A DNA stretch of 64,000 nt, taken from positions 36,930 through 100,929 of the forward strand of contig DATGLD010000046.1 in NCBI GenBank assembly GCA_035294305.1. Direction: 5' to 3'. The position numbers and the translations under genes were made by a program. How positions within the stretch are numbered: position 1 is the first letter of the stretch; every line of letters begins with the position of its first letter. Positions 16,318 through 24,386 of the stretch are shown here, piece after piece. The notes under the pieces were generated by a model. The model was not told the origin of the DNA and did not search any database. It worked only from the letters and a program-made list of their open reading frames with translations. The DNA is from DASRBN01 sp035294305 (GTDB taxonomy: Bacteria > Chloroflexota > Ktedonobacteria > Ktedonobacterales > Ktedonobacteraceae).

Positions 16318-18714
16318 ATGGATCAATACGACGATAAGCAACACGACGATAAGCTTCACAAAGACGAAAATGCCAGCCTGGTTCCGATTCATGCCAGCAA
16401 TGGTGCAAGGCAGGACGGTATTGCTGCCGCCAACAGCAAAGCGCTGGTGCCCGTGAAAACTATCACTACTCATTCGGACCCCCTGCCGGCGCTCACAAGT
16501 CGCCGTGCCCGCCTCAATCGCGTGATTATCATCAAACGCCGCATGCAGCGTTCCGCGCGTAGTGATACCACCGCGCCGCGGCTCATGATCACCTTCTTTG
16601 TACTAGCCGTAGTATTGTTCTCCCTGCTCTCAAGTGGAGTTGGCGCTGCTTATGCCTATTATCGCTCCCAGTTGCCTTTGCTCAACGGCATTGCCACGCA
16701 CGCGCTCTTCCAGACCACACACATCTATGATCGCAATGGTAAATTACTCTATGATCTCTATGATCCCAAATATGGCCGTCGTACCTATGTCAACTACAAT
16801 GATATTTCGCCGCTCGTCATCAACGCTACCGTTGCCATCGAGGATCACACCTTCTGGGATAACCCCGGCGTAGACCTGCAAGGCACCCTGCGCGCCGCCG
16901 TTGCCGACCTGCAAAGCCATGCCATCGTTGAGGGCGGTAGCACCATAACCCAGGAGCTGATCAAGAATCAGCTTTTTCCCACCGACCCGCGCACCTTCCA
17001 GGTAAAGGCCCAGGAGGCGGTGCTGGCTTATGGCCTTACGCAGCAATATCCCAAGTGGAAAATCATGGAAATGTATCTCAACACCGTCTACTATGGTTCG
17101 TTGAACTATGGCATCGAGGCCGCAGCCGAGGGCTTCTTCAACCTTAAACCAGAATGTACGCGCACGCATTGTGTTCCCGCCGCCGCGCAGCTCGATCTGG
17201 CGCAGGCTAGTATGCTGGCCGGCTTGCCGCAGAGCCCTTCCTACTACGACCCCACCACGAACAAACAGGCCGCCCTGGACCGCCAGCTTGCCGTCTTACA
17301 ATCCATGGTCGATCTCAACATGATTACCCCCGCCCAGGCCAACCAGGCGCACGAGGAAATGGTAAAGTACAACTTCAAACCATTTGTTGATACCAAGAAT
17401 GCTCCCCATTTCGTCGACTACGTCATTAACCAGGTGCTCGTTCCATTGATCGGCGCGGAGAATTTGCTCGACGGCGGCTACAACATCTACACCACCATCG
17501 ACCTCAATCTGGAGAAAAAGGTCGAGCAAATTGTCTATAGCCACCTCTACCAGGTGCAGTGTGATAACTACCTGGGCTGCTACGGCCCGCTCAATGTGCA
17601 GAATAACGTCAATAATGCCGCGGTCGTCGTAGAGGACCCGTCCAACGGCGAGATTCTGGCCATGGATGGAAGCGCTAATATCAATGACAACCGCCCTCAA
17701 GTGCATGGCCAGTTTAATGCCGCCACTGCTCTGCGGCAGCCAGGCTCATCCTTCAAACCCATCGTCTATGCTACCGCCTTCGAAATGGGCTGGTATCCCG
17801 CTACCATCCTGCAAAACCACAAGACCATTTATCCCGTCCTGGTCTCCACCAACCCGGACAAATATTACACCCCCAACAACTATGGCGATGTCTTCCTCAA
17901 CGGCTTCCCCATGACCATTCGTAACGCGCTGGCAAATTCCATCAACATTCCTGCCATTGACGCCATCGAATATACCGGCATCCCTAACGTCCTGAACATG
18001 GCGGCCCGCCTTGGCCTGACTGAAGTTGCGGACCGCGATCCGAAAACACTTGGCCCATCTATGGCTATCGGCACCGTCGAAGTCTCCTTGCTCCACCTCA
18101 CCGGCGCCTATGCCGCCTTCGCCAACCAGGGTGTAAGGGTTCCGCAAACCTCTGTGCTGGAAATAACGGATAGCATGGGCCATCCTCTTTATACTTTCGA
18201 CCCTTCACACCCGGCCGGCGTGCGTGCCATGAGTCCCGAAGTCGCCTTCCTCATGAACAGCGTCCTGTCGGACAAAACCTCGCGCTACCACGAATTTGGC
18301 CCCGGTAATCCGCTCGAACTCGCGGATCGCCCCGCCGCTGCGAAAACCGGCACCACCGATAGCTTCCGTGATAACTGGACCATGGGCTATACCCCTCATG
18401 TCGCCGTCGGCGTCTGGGCTGGCAACAGCGATAACAGTATCATGAACAACGTCATCGGTATTACCGGCGCCGGTCCCATCTGGCACGATGTGATAGAATA
18501 TGTATCGCATTACTATAATTATCCGCCCGATGATTTTGCGCGACCATCCGACGTGCATTTGGGAACGGTCTCCGCGCTGACCGGCCTGCTGCCGCGTCCA
18601 GGGGAACCGACCATCACCGACTGGTTTATCGATGGCACCATGCCAACTATCCAGGGTGGCTATTATGTCCCTCCCTGCCAGGGACCCAGGTGCGGACCAC
18701 CTACCAACCAATAA
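16318..18714 (+). CDS. class A penicillin-binding protein (GT51 + transpeptidase)
   Basis: This bifunctional enzyme polymerises and crosslinks peptidoglycan. From ATG 16318 (TTGGAG upstream) it has 798 residues. A cytosolic tail is followed by one membrane helix (LMITFFVLAVVLFSLLSSGVGAAYAY). The GT51 domain shows ATVAIEDHTFWDNPGVD, EGGSTITQELIKN and KIMEMYLNTVYYG. The transpeptidase has the serine motif QPGSSFKP, SIN in ANSINIPAID and KTGTTDSFRDNW. Cysteines in ECTRTHC, CDNYLGC and the extreme tail (CQGPRCGP) could form disulfides outside the cell. The family is often called PBP1A. The gene is followed by a small unknown gene 82 bp downstream. Confidence 0.95.
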   Translation: MDQYDDKQHDDKLHKDENASLVPIHASNGARQDGIAAANSKALVPVKTITTHSDPLPALTSRRARLNRVIIIKRRMQRSARSDTTAPRLMITFFVLAVVLFSLLSSGVGAAYAYYRSQLPLLNGIATHALFQTTHIYDRNGKLLYDLYDPKYGRRTYVNYNDISPLVINATVAIEDHTFWDNPGVDLQGTLRAAVADLQSHAIVEGGSTITQELIKNQLFPTDPRTFQVKAQEAVLAYGLTQQYPKWKIMEMYLNTVYYGSLNYGIEAAAEGFFNLKPECTRTHCVPAAAQLDLAQASMLAGLPQSPSYYDPTTNKQAALDRQLAVLQSMVDLNMITPAQANQAHEEMVKYNFKPFVDTKNAPHFVDYVINQVLVPLIGAENLLDGGYNIYTTIDLNLEKKVEQIVYSHLYQVQCDNYLGCYGPLNVQNNVNNAAVVVEDPSNGEILAMDGSANINDNRPQVHGQFNAATALRQPGSSFKPIVYATAFEMGWYPATILQNHKTIYPVLVSTNPDKYYTPNNYGDVFLNGFPMTIRNALANSINIPAIDAIEYTGIPNVLNMAARLGLTEVADRDPKTLGPSMAIGTVEVSLLHLTGAYAAFANQGVRVPQTSVLEITDSMGHPLYTFDPSHPAGVRAMSPEVAFLMNSVLSDKTSRYHEFGPGNPLELADRPAAAKTGTTDSFRDNWTMGYTPHVAVGVWAGNSDNSIMNNVIGITGAGPIWHDVIEYVSHYYNYPPDDFARPSDVHLGTVSALTGLLPRPGEPTITDWFIDGTMPTIQGGYYVPPCQGPRCGPPTNQ

Positions 18715-18796
18715 AGTGGTTCTCTATCCATCGGCACGCCGGGGCCGGTCATGTGTCAGGGCCCAAGGTAACATAAACATAACAAAAGGAGCTCGA

Positions 18797-19408
18797 ATGA
18801 ATAGCGAGGTTGAAAGTAGCAAGAGTGAAGCAATGCATGCCGGCAATAACGATACATCGCCGGGCGAGCATTCCCCATACGCGCAAGAGGAAGATGCCGC
18901 CGTTAACTTCGATAGAGCCGACCCGGTCATGCAATCGGTACGCGGCAATCCTAAAGCGGAACAGGCCCTACGTTTGCCCAGCCGTACTGAACTGCGCAAT
19001 CTCTGGTTTAAAGAGTATGGCGAGCAAGATTACGCTCTGCAAATGTGGGTACGCGTAGTGGAACAGCAAGACCTTGAGATCGAGATGATGCTCCAGATGC
19101 AAGGTATGCTCATCTTCGGCCTGATGGTCAGCACGCAGCGATACGCCCAGTTTTACATCGATCTGAACGAGGAACTGCATCGCGAAAACGAACCCGAAAC
19201 CGCCGATGCCCTGCGCGATTACTATACCGCCCTCATCCCGCCGCAAGATCAAGAAATCGGCCCCGAAGGTCTCCCCATCCTCTACCGCTACATCCACATG
19301 CGCGATGTCACCATTATGAGCGGCGGCCACAAAATCAAGCTCCCCTACTGGCGCGGCAAACTCAGCTCTGTCGACGCCTTCGTCGTCGGCGCCACCGCCG
19401 AAGAATAA
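18797..19408 (+). CDS. hypothetical acidic protein downstream of the PBP gene
   Basis: From ATG 18797 (AAAAGGAGCTCGA upstream) the protein has 203 residues. The first 55 are polar and probably disordered. The rest is a mixed helical domain (LRNLWFKEYGEQDYALQMWVRVVEQQDLEIEMMLQMQGMLIFGLMVSTQRYAQFYIDLNEEL) with a beta-rich end (DVTIMSGGHKIKLPYWRGKLSSVDAFVVG). I do not recognise a family. The last part looks like a small domain that may bind partners. It may be cotranscribed with the PBP gene and ends at a strong hairpin. Confidence 0.65.
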   Translation: MNSEVESSKSEAMHAGNNDTSPGEHSPYAQEEDAAVNFDRADPVMQSVRGNPKAEQALRLPSRTELRNLWFKEYGEQDYALQMWVRVVEQQDLEIEMMLQMQGMLIFGLMVSTQRYAQFYIDLNEELHRENEPETADALRDYYTALIPPQDQEIGPEGLPILYRYIHMRDVTIMSGGHKIKLPYWRGKLSSVDAFVVGATAEE

Positions 19409-19409
19409 C

Positions 19410-19470
19410 ATTTGTTGATAGTGATGCCAAACGCGAACCCTGTTCGCGTTTGGCATCACTATCAACAAAT
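19410..19470. terminator. 29-bp-arm perfect hairpin between convergent genes
   Basis: Perfectly complementary 29-bp arms (19410-19438 and 19442-19470) flank a CCT loop. They fill the whole 64-bp gap between the stop of the plus-strand gene at 19408 and the stop of groEL at 19473. It likely terminates transcription in both directions, although no long T-run follows. Confidence 0.85.
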
Positions 19471-19472
19471 TG

Positions 19473-21104
19473 CTACATCATGCCGCCCATGCCGCCCATG
19501 CCGCCGGGCATGGCAGGCGCAGCCTCTTCCTCCGGCACATCCGTCACAAGCGCATCCGTCGTCAAGAACATACCAGCAATACTGGCAGCATTCTGTAGGG
19601 CCGAGCGGGTCACTTTGACCGGATCAATAATGCCCGCCTCGAACATATCCACGTACTCGCCCCTCAGAGCGTCGAAACCACGTCCGCGTGGGCTTCTACT
19701 CACCTCGGCAGCCACCACGGCCCCGTCGCGTCCGGCATTGAGCGCAATCTGGCGCAGCGGCTCCTCAAGTGCGCGGCGCAAGATGTTCACGCCCGTCTGC
19801 TCGTCGCCGGCAGCAACCTGCACCTTATCAAGCGCGGGAATGGCATGCACCAGCACCGAACCACCGCCGGCCACGATGCCCTCTTCAACCGCGGCGCGCG
19901 TCGCCGAAAGTGCATCCTCAACGCGGTGCTTCTTTTCCTTCAGTTCTACCTCCGTCGCGGCCCCAACCTTAATCACGCCCACGCCACCGGCCAGCTTCGC
20001 CAGGCGCTCTTGCAGCTTCTCACGGTCATAATCGCTCGTCGTCTCCTGGATTTGGGCGCGAATCTGCTTCACACGGGCCTGAATCGCTTCCGGCTTCCCG
20101 GCACCCTCGACAATCGTCGTCGTATCCTTGTTAGCAAGCACCGTGCGCGCCGTACCCAGGTCACGCAGCGTCGCATTCTCTAGCTTCAGGCCGGCCTTCT
20201 CGGTAATTACCCGACCACCGGTCAGCACAGCGATGTCTTCCAGCATCGCCTCGCGGCGGTCGCCGAAGCCGGGAGCCTTCACCGCCAGCACATTGAACGT
20301 CCCACGTACCTTGTTCACCACCAGCGTCGCCAGCGCTTCACCATCCACATCCTCGGCGATAATCACAAGCTCTTTGCGCCCCGTCTGCAAAACGCGCTCC
20401 AGCACAGGCAGGATATCCGCAATCGCGCTGATCTTCTTATCGGTAATCAGGATGTAAGGATTGGAAAGCTCGGCCTCCATGCGATCCATATTCGTCGCCA
20501 TGTAAGGCGAGATATAGCCGCGATCAAACTGCATGCCCTCGGTATACTCTTTTTCCATGCTCAGGCCGCGGCCCTCTTCGACGGTAATCACGCCATCTTT
20601 GCCAACCCTGTCCATCACCTCGGCGATCAGGTTGCCGATTTCAGGATCAGCCGCCGAGATAGAGGCCACCTGGGCCATCTGTTCCTGGGTCTCGACCGGC
20701 TTGCTCATGGACTTGACTTCCTCGATCACGGCCTCAACGCCCTTCTCGATGCCACGGCGCAGGATCATCGGATTCGCGCCCGCCGCCAGGTTCCGCAGGC
20801 CCTCGGTAATAATCGCCTGGGCCAGCACCGTAGCGGTCGTCGTGCCATCACCGGCTACATCGTTGGTCTTGGTTGCCACTTCCTTGAGCAACTGCGCGCC
20901 CATATTCTCGAACGGGTCGGGCAGATCGACGTCGCGCGCGATGGTCACGCCATCATTCGTAATCGTCGGCGCGCCGTACTTCTTGTCCAGCACCACATTG
21001 CGGCCCTTCGGTCCCAGTGTCACCTTCACCGCATCGGCCAGCACATCCATACCCTTTTTCAGGGAGCGGCGGGCCTGTTCATCAAATTGCAATTGTTTTA
21101 CCAC
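19473..21104 (-). CDS. groEL: chaperonin GroEL
   Basis: GroEL forms the double-ring ATP-driven folding chamber with GroES. The 543-residue protein has the expected length. The start MVKQLQFDEQARRSLKKGMDVLADAVKVTLGPKGRNVVLDKKYGAP, the nucleotide motif VAGDGTTTATVLAQAI and the C-terminal GGMGGMGGMM tail are all present. It lies 21 bp downstream of groES in one operon on the minus strand. Control is through the CIRCE element before groES. Confidence 0.98.
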   Translation of the reverse strand: MVKQLQFDEQARRSLKKGMDVLADAVKVTLGPKGRNVVLDKKYGAPTITNDGVTIARDVDLPDPFENMGAQLLKEVATKTNDVAGDGTTTATVLAQAIITEGLRNLAAGANPMILRRGIEKGVEAVIEEVKSMSKPVETQEQMAQVASISAADPEIGNLIAEVMDRVGKDGVITVEEGRGLSMEKEYTEGMQFDRGYISPYMATNMDRMEAELSNPYILITDKKISAIADILPVLERVLQTGRKELVIIAEDVDGEALATLVVNKVRGTFNVLAVKAPGFGDRREAMLEDIAVLTGGRVITEKAGLKLENATLRDLGTARTVLANKDTTTIVEGAGKPEAIQARVKQIRAQIQETTSDYDREKLQERLAKLAGGVGVIKVGAATEVELKEKKHRVEDALSATRAAVEEGIVAGGGSVLVHAIPALDKVQVAAGDEQTGVNILRRALEEPLRQIALNAGRDGAVVAAEVSRSPRGRGFDALRGEYVDMFEAGIIDPVKVTRSALQNAASIAGMFLTTDALVTDVPEEEAAPAMPGGMGGMGGMM

Positions 21105-21125
21105 GAACTCTTCTCCTACAGTTTC

Positions 21126-21428
21126 CTACTCAACAATACCCATAATGTCGCTTTCGCGCAGGATCAAATACTCCTCGCCATCCATTTTGACCTCGGTCCC
21201 GGCATACTTCGCAAACAGCACCCGCTGCCCAACCTTTACCTCTGGGGTGATCCGTTTGCCGTTATCCAGCACCTTGCCCGGGCCGACGGCCAGAATTTCG
21301 CCCTCCTGAGGCTTCTCCTTCGCCGTATCCGGCAGAACGATACCACCCCTGGTCATTGTCTCGCCGGACAGCGCCTTGACGACCACGCGGTCGGCCATTG
21401 GATGAATTCTGATATCACTCGTTGCCAT
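21126..21428 (-). CDS. groES: co-chaperonin GroES
   Basis: The 100-residue GroES caps the GroEL ring. It contains the start IRIHPMADRVVVKALSGETMTRGGIVLPDTAKEKPQEGEILAVGPG with the mobile loop region, and the end VLFAKYAGTEVKMDGEEYLILRESDIMGIVE. GGGAGG lies upstream of the ATG. It is first in the groES-groEL operon, with promoter and CIRCE immediately upstream. Confidence 0.97.
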   Translation of the reverse strand: MATSDIRIHPMADRVVVKALSGETMTRGGIVLPDTAKEKPQEGEILAVGPGKVLDNGKRITPEVKVGQRVLFAKYAGTEVKMDGEEYLILRESDIMGIVE

Positions 21429-21485
21429 ACACCAAAACCTCCCTATGTTTTTATTTTTGAGGGGTCAATTTCCACCTGTATGATT

Positions 21486-21512
21486 TTAGCACTCTCATGA
21501 TGAGAGTGCAAA
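21486..21512 (-). promoter_or_regulatory. CIRCE operator (HrcA site) of groES-groEL
   Basis: TTAGCACTC-N9-GAGTGCAAA matches the CIRCE consensus TTAGCACTC-N9-GAGTGCTAA at 17 of 18 arm positions. It lies 58 bp upstream of groES, right after the predicted transcription start. HrcA should repress the operon here. No hrcA gene is in the window. Confidence 0.93.
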
Positions 21513-21521
21513 ACCTCCTAC

Positions 21522-21550
21522 ATCATACACTATTCCAGGTGCGATGACAA
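21522..21550 (-). promoter_or_regulatory. groES-groEL promoter
   Basis: On the minus strand TTGTCA (21545-21550) and TATGAT (21522-21527) are separated by 17 bp. The start point would fall near 21515, so CIRCE covers the first transcribed bases, the usual arrangement for HrcA repression. Confidence 0.75.
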
Positions 21551-21716
21551 GGGGATTTTGGGGAAATGGGAACTATGTAAAAGACAAAATGATCAAATCA
21601 ACTGTTGACTTTTCCTGAGGAAGAAACTAGGGAAGCCGATTGCTGATTTGAGAAATATCACTTAGCACCAGCCAACTCATAATGCAGCAAAATGCGTATC
21701 TCAGCTGTACTTAGCG

Positions 21717-22199
21717 ATGAGAGCAGTTCTTGGGCGTTGGCTGGTGTGCCACTTTGCCATCTTTGCCAACTTTGGCTCCGAGCAGTATCAATTACAGCCG
21801 ATCTTTGTCGAGGATATAGCCGACCTGGTCGTCGCTGCCGGTCAGAGCAACAACAACCAGCTTCTCGATGTCGTGCGCCCCGATCTCTTCACATTCGAAG
21901 AACTGGTGCGACTCATCGCCAGCAAGCTTGGTAACCCCACGACGCGGGGGCAATCGCGTGCTGCGCCGTTCGACCCCCAGCAGCGGTGCCCCCCTCATCG
22001 TCTACCCCTTCGGGCTGGAAGAGCACCAGTACAGCAGGGATGACAGCACGAATCAGTCCAACACCTATTACTAATTCTGAGCTGGCCGCCTGCTCGGCTC
22101 GACCGATGCCCTGGGTATTATCATGGCGAATATCGCCGCCTCGCCCCAAAACCTTGACACCTATCGACTCAAGTTTTATACTTTGGGAACAATAAAACT
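21717..22199 (+). pseudogene. decayed NAD-dependent epimerase/NmrA-like gene
   Basis: In one frame 21717-21930 reads FGSEQYQLQPIFVEDIADLV, then LLDVVRPDLFTFEELVRLIASKLGNP, which resembles the C-terminal part of NAD(P)-binding epimerase/NmrA-type proteins. The frame is then lost: neighbouring frames continue as PLIVYPFGLEEH, and near 22080-22199 as GRLLGSTDALGIIMANIA. There is no start region with a Rossmann GxxGxxG motif and no ribosome binding site. I read it as a truncated, frameshifted remnant left between the two heat-shock operons. Its end overlaps the grpE promoter. Confidence 0.55.
22153..22182 (+). promoter_or_regulatory. grpE-dnaJ-hspR promoter with overlapping HAIR-like operator
   Basis: TTGACA (22154-22159) and TATACT (22177-22182) are spaced by exactly 17 bp. 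The -35 box is embedded in CTTGACA-N7-ACTCAAG (22153-22173), which matches the HAIR consensus CTTGAGT-N7-ACTCAAG at 12 of 14 positions. HspR, encoded third in the operon, is the expected repressor. Confidence 0.8.
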
Positions 22200-22248
22200 A
22201 GTTTAAAAGCACTATTCTTTTCAATGGGATAAGGAGATACACGTTGTT

Positions 22249-22839
22249 ATGGAAGAGTCTCAGGAGTTAACGTCGGAGCAGGGTCAGAACGGAGAAGCGG
22301 CAACAAAAGAGGAAACACCACAGCAGGAAGCCGCTTCTGCTCCTTCAACTGAAGCGCAGAGGATCGCCGAGTTGGAGGCGCAACTGGCGCAGGCAAAGCG
22401 AGAAGCCGTCGAAAACTGGAACAAGTTCCTGCGCGAGCGCGCCGATATGGAGAATTTCCGCAAGCGCCAGGAGCGTATGGCGGTGGATCGCTTGCAGCGG
22501 GAGAAGCGCGAGCTGTTTCAGAAGATATTGGGCGTGATGGATAATGTGGAACGGGCCTTAAAATATCAGGATACGATGGACTCGCAGGGGTTGCAGCAGG
22601 CGTTGCGTATGCTGATGTGGCAGATGAGTGAGGTGATGCGCGGCGAAGGATTGACTCCTGTTGCCACGGTAGGCGAGGCCTTCGATCCATATGTGCATGA
22701 GGCAATCGAGGCGGTCGAGGATACGGATAAGCCCGAAGGTACGGTCGTTGAAGAGGTACTCAAGGGCTATAAGCTGGGCGAGGAGACGCTGCGCCCGGCA
22801 CGCGTGAAGGTAAGCACGGGCAATAAACAGACGCAATAA
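22249..22839 (+). CDS. grpE: nucleotide exchange factor GrpE
   Basis: GrpE releases ADP from DnaK. The 196-residue protein has a Glu/Gln-rich N-terminus, a long coiled coil (RIAELEAQLAQAKREAVENWNKFLRERADMENFRKRQERM), and the beta domain with PVATVGEAFDPYVHEAIEAVEDTDKPEGTVVEEVLKGYKLGEETLRPARVKVS. AAGGAGATACACGTTGTT precedes the ATG. It opens the grpE-dnaJ-hspR operon. dnaK, which usually sits in this cluster, is missing here. Confidence 0.95.
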   Translation: MEESQELTSEQGQNGEAATKEETPQQEAASAPSTEAQRIAELEAQLAQAKREAVENWNKFLRERADMENFRKRQERMAVDRLQREKRELFQKILGVMDNVERALKYQDTMDSQGLQQALRMLMWQMSEVMRGEGLTPVATVGEAFDPYVHEAIEAVEDTDKPEGTVVEEVLKGYKLGEETLRPARVKVSTGNKQTQ

Positions 22840-22894
22840 GTACATGTACGACTTGCAGTGCATAAAGTAAAGCCCACACAGAAGGGGCCGCACC

Positions 22895-23908
22895 ATGGAT
22901 TACAAAGATTATTATAAAATACTCGGCGTCTCGAAAAGCGCCAGCGCGGACGATATCAAGAAAGCCTTTCGCAAGCTGGCGCGCAAGTATCATCCGGACG
23001 TCAATCCCGGCGATAAGAAGGCCGAGGAGAAGTTCAAGGAGATCAACGAGGCTTACGAGGTGCTCTCTGATCCCGATAAGCGCCGCAAATACGATACGCT
23101 CGGCCCGAACTGGCAGGAACAGTTTGGCTTCTCGCCAGGCGCCAGCAGGCGTACCTACACGTATCGCAGTTCGCCGGCGGACTTCGATTCGAATGGGAGT
23201 TTCTCCGACTTCTTCGAGGCGCTGTTTGGGCGTTCAGGGGCAGGCGCCGCGCGTCCTGGGGGCACGCGCGCGGATTTTCGCCGGCGCGTGGGCGATAATA
23301 TCGAGCAGCCGGTTGAAGTGACGCTGGCGGAAGCCTATATAGGCGCTACCCGCACCTTCAACATTCAATCCACCGAGGTGTGTCCCCTCTGCCGTGGTAC
23401 AGGGGAAATTGGTGGTAAGCCCTGCGCGAATTGTGGCGCGCAGGGCATGATTGCGCGCAATAAGCGCATCCAGGTCAAGATTCCGGCGGGGGTCGATAAT
23501 GGTTCCAAGATTCGCGTCGCGGGCGAGGGACAGCCGGGAATCGGCGGCGGACCGCGCGGTGATCTCTTCCTGGTGATCAGCGTCAAACCCGATGCGCAGT
23601 ACGAGCGCAAGGGCGATGATCTGTATGTCGATATCGATGTGGAGCTGGTAACTGCGATGCTGGGAGGTCAGGTGCCCGTTCCCCTGCCGGATAGCCGCAA
23701 ACTCATCCTGACCATACCTGCTGAGACGCAGAATGGACGCCTGTTCCGTCTGGCCGGTAAAGGTATGCCACACTTGCGTGGTGAGGGCAGTGGCAATCTC
23801 TTCGCGCGCGTTAAGGTAGTGCTGCCGATGGGACTCACCGCCGAGGAACGCGAACTGTTCGAACAACTGGCGCACAGCCGCAGGGGCGGGGTCGAAGCCC
23901 ACCCATAA
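22895..23908 (+). CDS. dnaJ: DnaJ-family co-chaperone with a reduced, four-cysteine zinc centre
   Basis: The protein has 337 residues. A J domain at 4-68 carries the HPD motif at 33-35, followed by a Gly/Phe-rich linker (FSDFFEALFGRSGAG) and two C-terminal substrate-binding domains. Between them classical DnaJ has four CxxCxGxG repeats; here only C163PLC166RGTG and C177ANC180GAQG remain, enough for one zinc ion. It thus lies between DnaJ and zinc-free CbpA. J proteins deliver clients to DnaK and stimulate its ATPase. The gene is 55 bp after grpE and 79 bp before hspR, with a family B repeat in the latter gap. Confidence 0.92.
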   Translation: MDYKDYYKILGVSKSASADDIKKAFRKLARKYHPDVNPGDKKAEEKFKEINEAYEVLSDPDKRRKYDTLGPNWQEQFGFSPGASRRTYTYRSSPADFDSNGSFSDFFEALFGRSGAGAARPGGTRADFRRRVGDNIEQPVEVTLAEAYIGATRTFNIQSTEVCPLCRGTGEIGGKPCANCGAQGMIARNKRIQVKIPAGVDNGSKIRVAGEGQPGIGGGPRGDLFLVISVKPDAQYERKGDDLYVDIDVELVTAMLGGQVPVPLPDSRKLILTIPAETQNGRLFRLAGKGMPHLRGEGSGNLFARVKVVLPMGLTAEERELFEQLAHSRRGGVEAHP

Positions 23909-23917
23909 GCACGATAC

Positions 23918-23947
23918 CTGTAGGGACAGTGCCTGGTGCCTGTCCTG
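23918..23947. repeat. family B dispersed repeat between dnaJ and hspR
   Basis: CCTGTAGGGACAGTGCCTGG followed by TGCCTGTCCT. The closest relatives are at 44227-44258 (inverted) and within rsmA at 14678. Confidence 0.75.
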
Positions 23948-23987
23948 GAACCACAACCAGGATGAGAGCACGAAGGAGGGGTGTACA

Positions 23988-24356
23988 TTGGCCGAAAAAG
24001 ACGACGGCGCGTGGTATGTGATCAGTGTAGCGGCAGTGAAAGCTGAGGTACATGAGCAGACGCTACGTCATTATGAGCGTCTCGGGTTGATCTCTCCGGC
24101 TCGCAAAGGGAGTAGTCCGCATAGCCCGCGCCTCTATTCCGACCGCGATATTGAGCGCGTTGTGCAAATTCGCCGTTGGATGCGCGACCTGGGAGTCAAT
24201 CTGGCCGGCGTCGAGGTCATCCTGCACATGAAGGACCGCATGGAGCAGATGCAGCAGGAACTCGAGCAAGAGATGCAGCAAATGCAGGATCAGCACGCCG
24301 CCGAAACACGCCGCTTAAAAGAGATCATCGAGCGTTTGCAACGCGGGTCGTCATGA
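23988..24356 (+). CDS. hspR: MerR-family heat-shock repressor, HspR-like
   Basis: The 122-residue protein has a MerR-type winged helix at 5-75 (YVISVAAVKAEVHEQTLRHYERLGLISPARKG...RLYSDRDIERVVQIRRWMRDLGVNLAGVEVIL) and a Met/Gln-rich coiled coil (DRMEQMQQELEQEMQQMQDQH). This is the HspR layout and position: last gene of a grpE-dnaJ operon. It starts at TTG 23988 with GAAGGAGGGG 7 bp upstream. HspR binds HAIR sites as a repressor, usually with DnaK as co-repressor. The HAIR-like site in the grpE promoter predicts autorepression. Confidence 0.88.
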   Translation: MAEKDDGAWYVISVAAVKAEVHEQTLRHYERLGLISPARKGSSPHSPRLYSDRDIERVVQIRRWMRDLGVNLAGVEVILHMKDRMEQMQQELEQEMQQMQDQHAAETRRLKEIIERLQRGSS

Positions 24357-24386
24357 CCCAGGCGCGGGCTCTCACTCTTCTTGCCT

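Noticed and set aside
17108..18183. Long open frames antisense to the PBP gene
   Set aside because: They follow from the codon bias of the PBP frame; they lack ribosome binding sites and recognisable domains.
19450..20457. Long plus-strand open frames opposite groEL
   Set aside because: Shadow frames of a highly biased coding sequence; composition is Ser/Pro/Arg-rich without homology signs.
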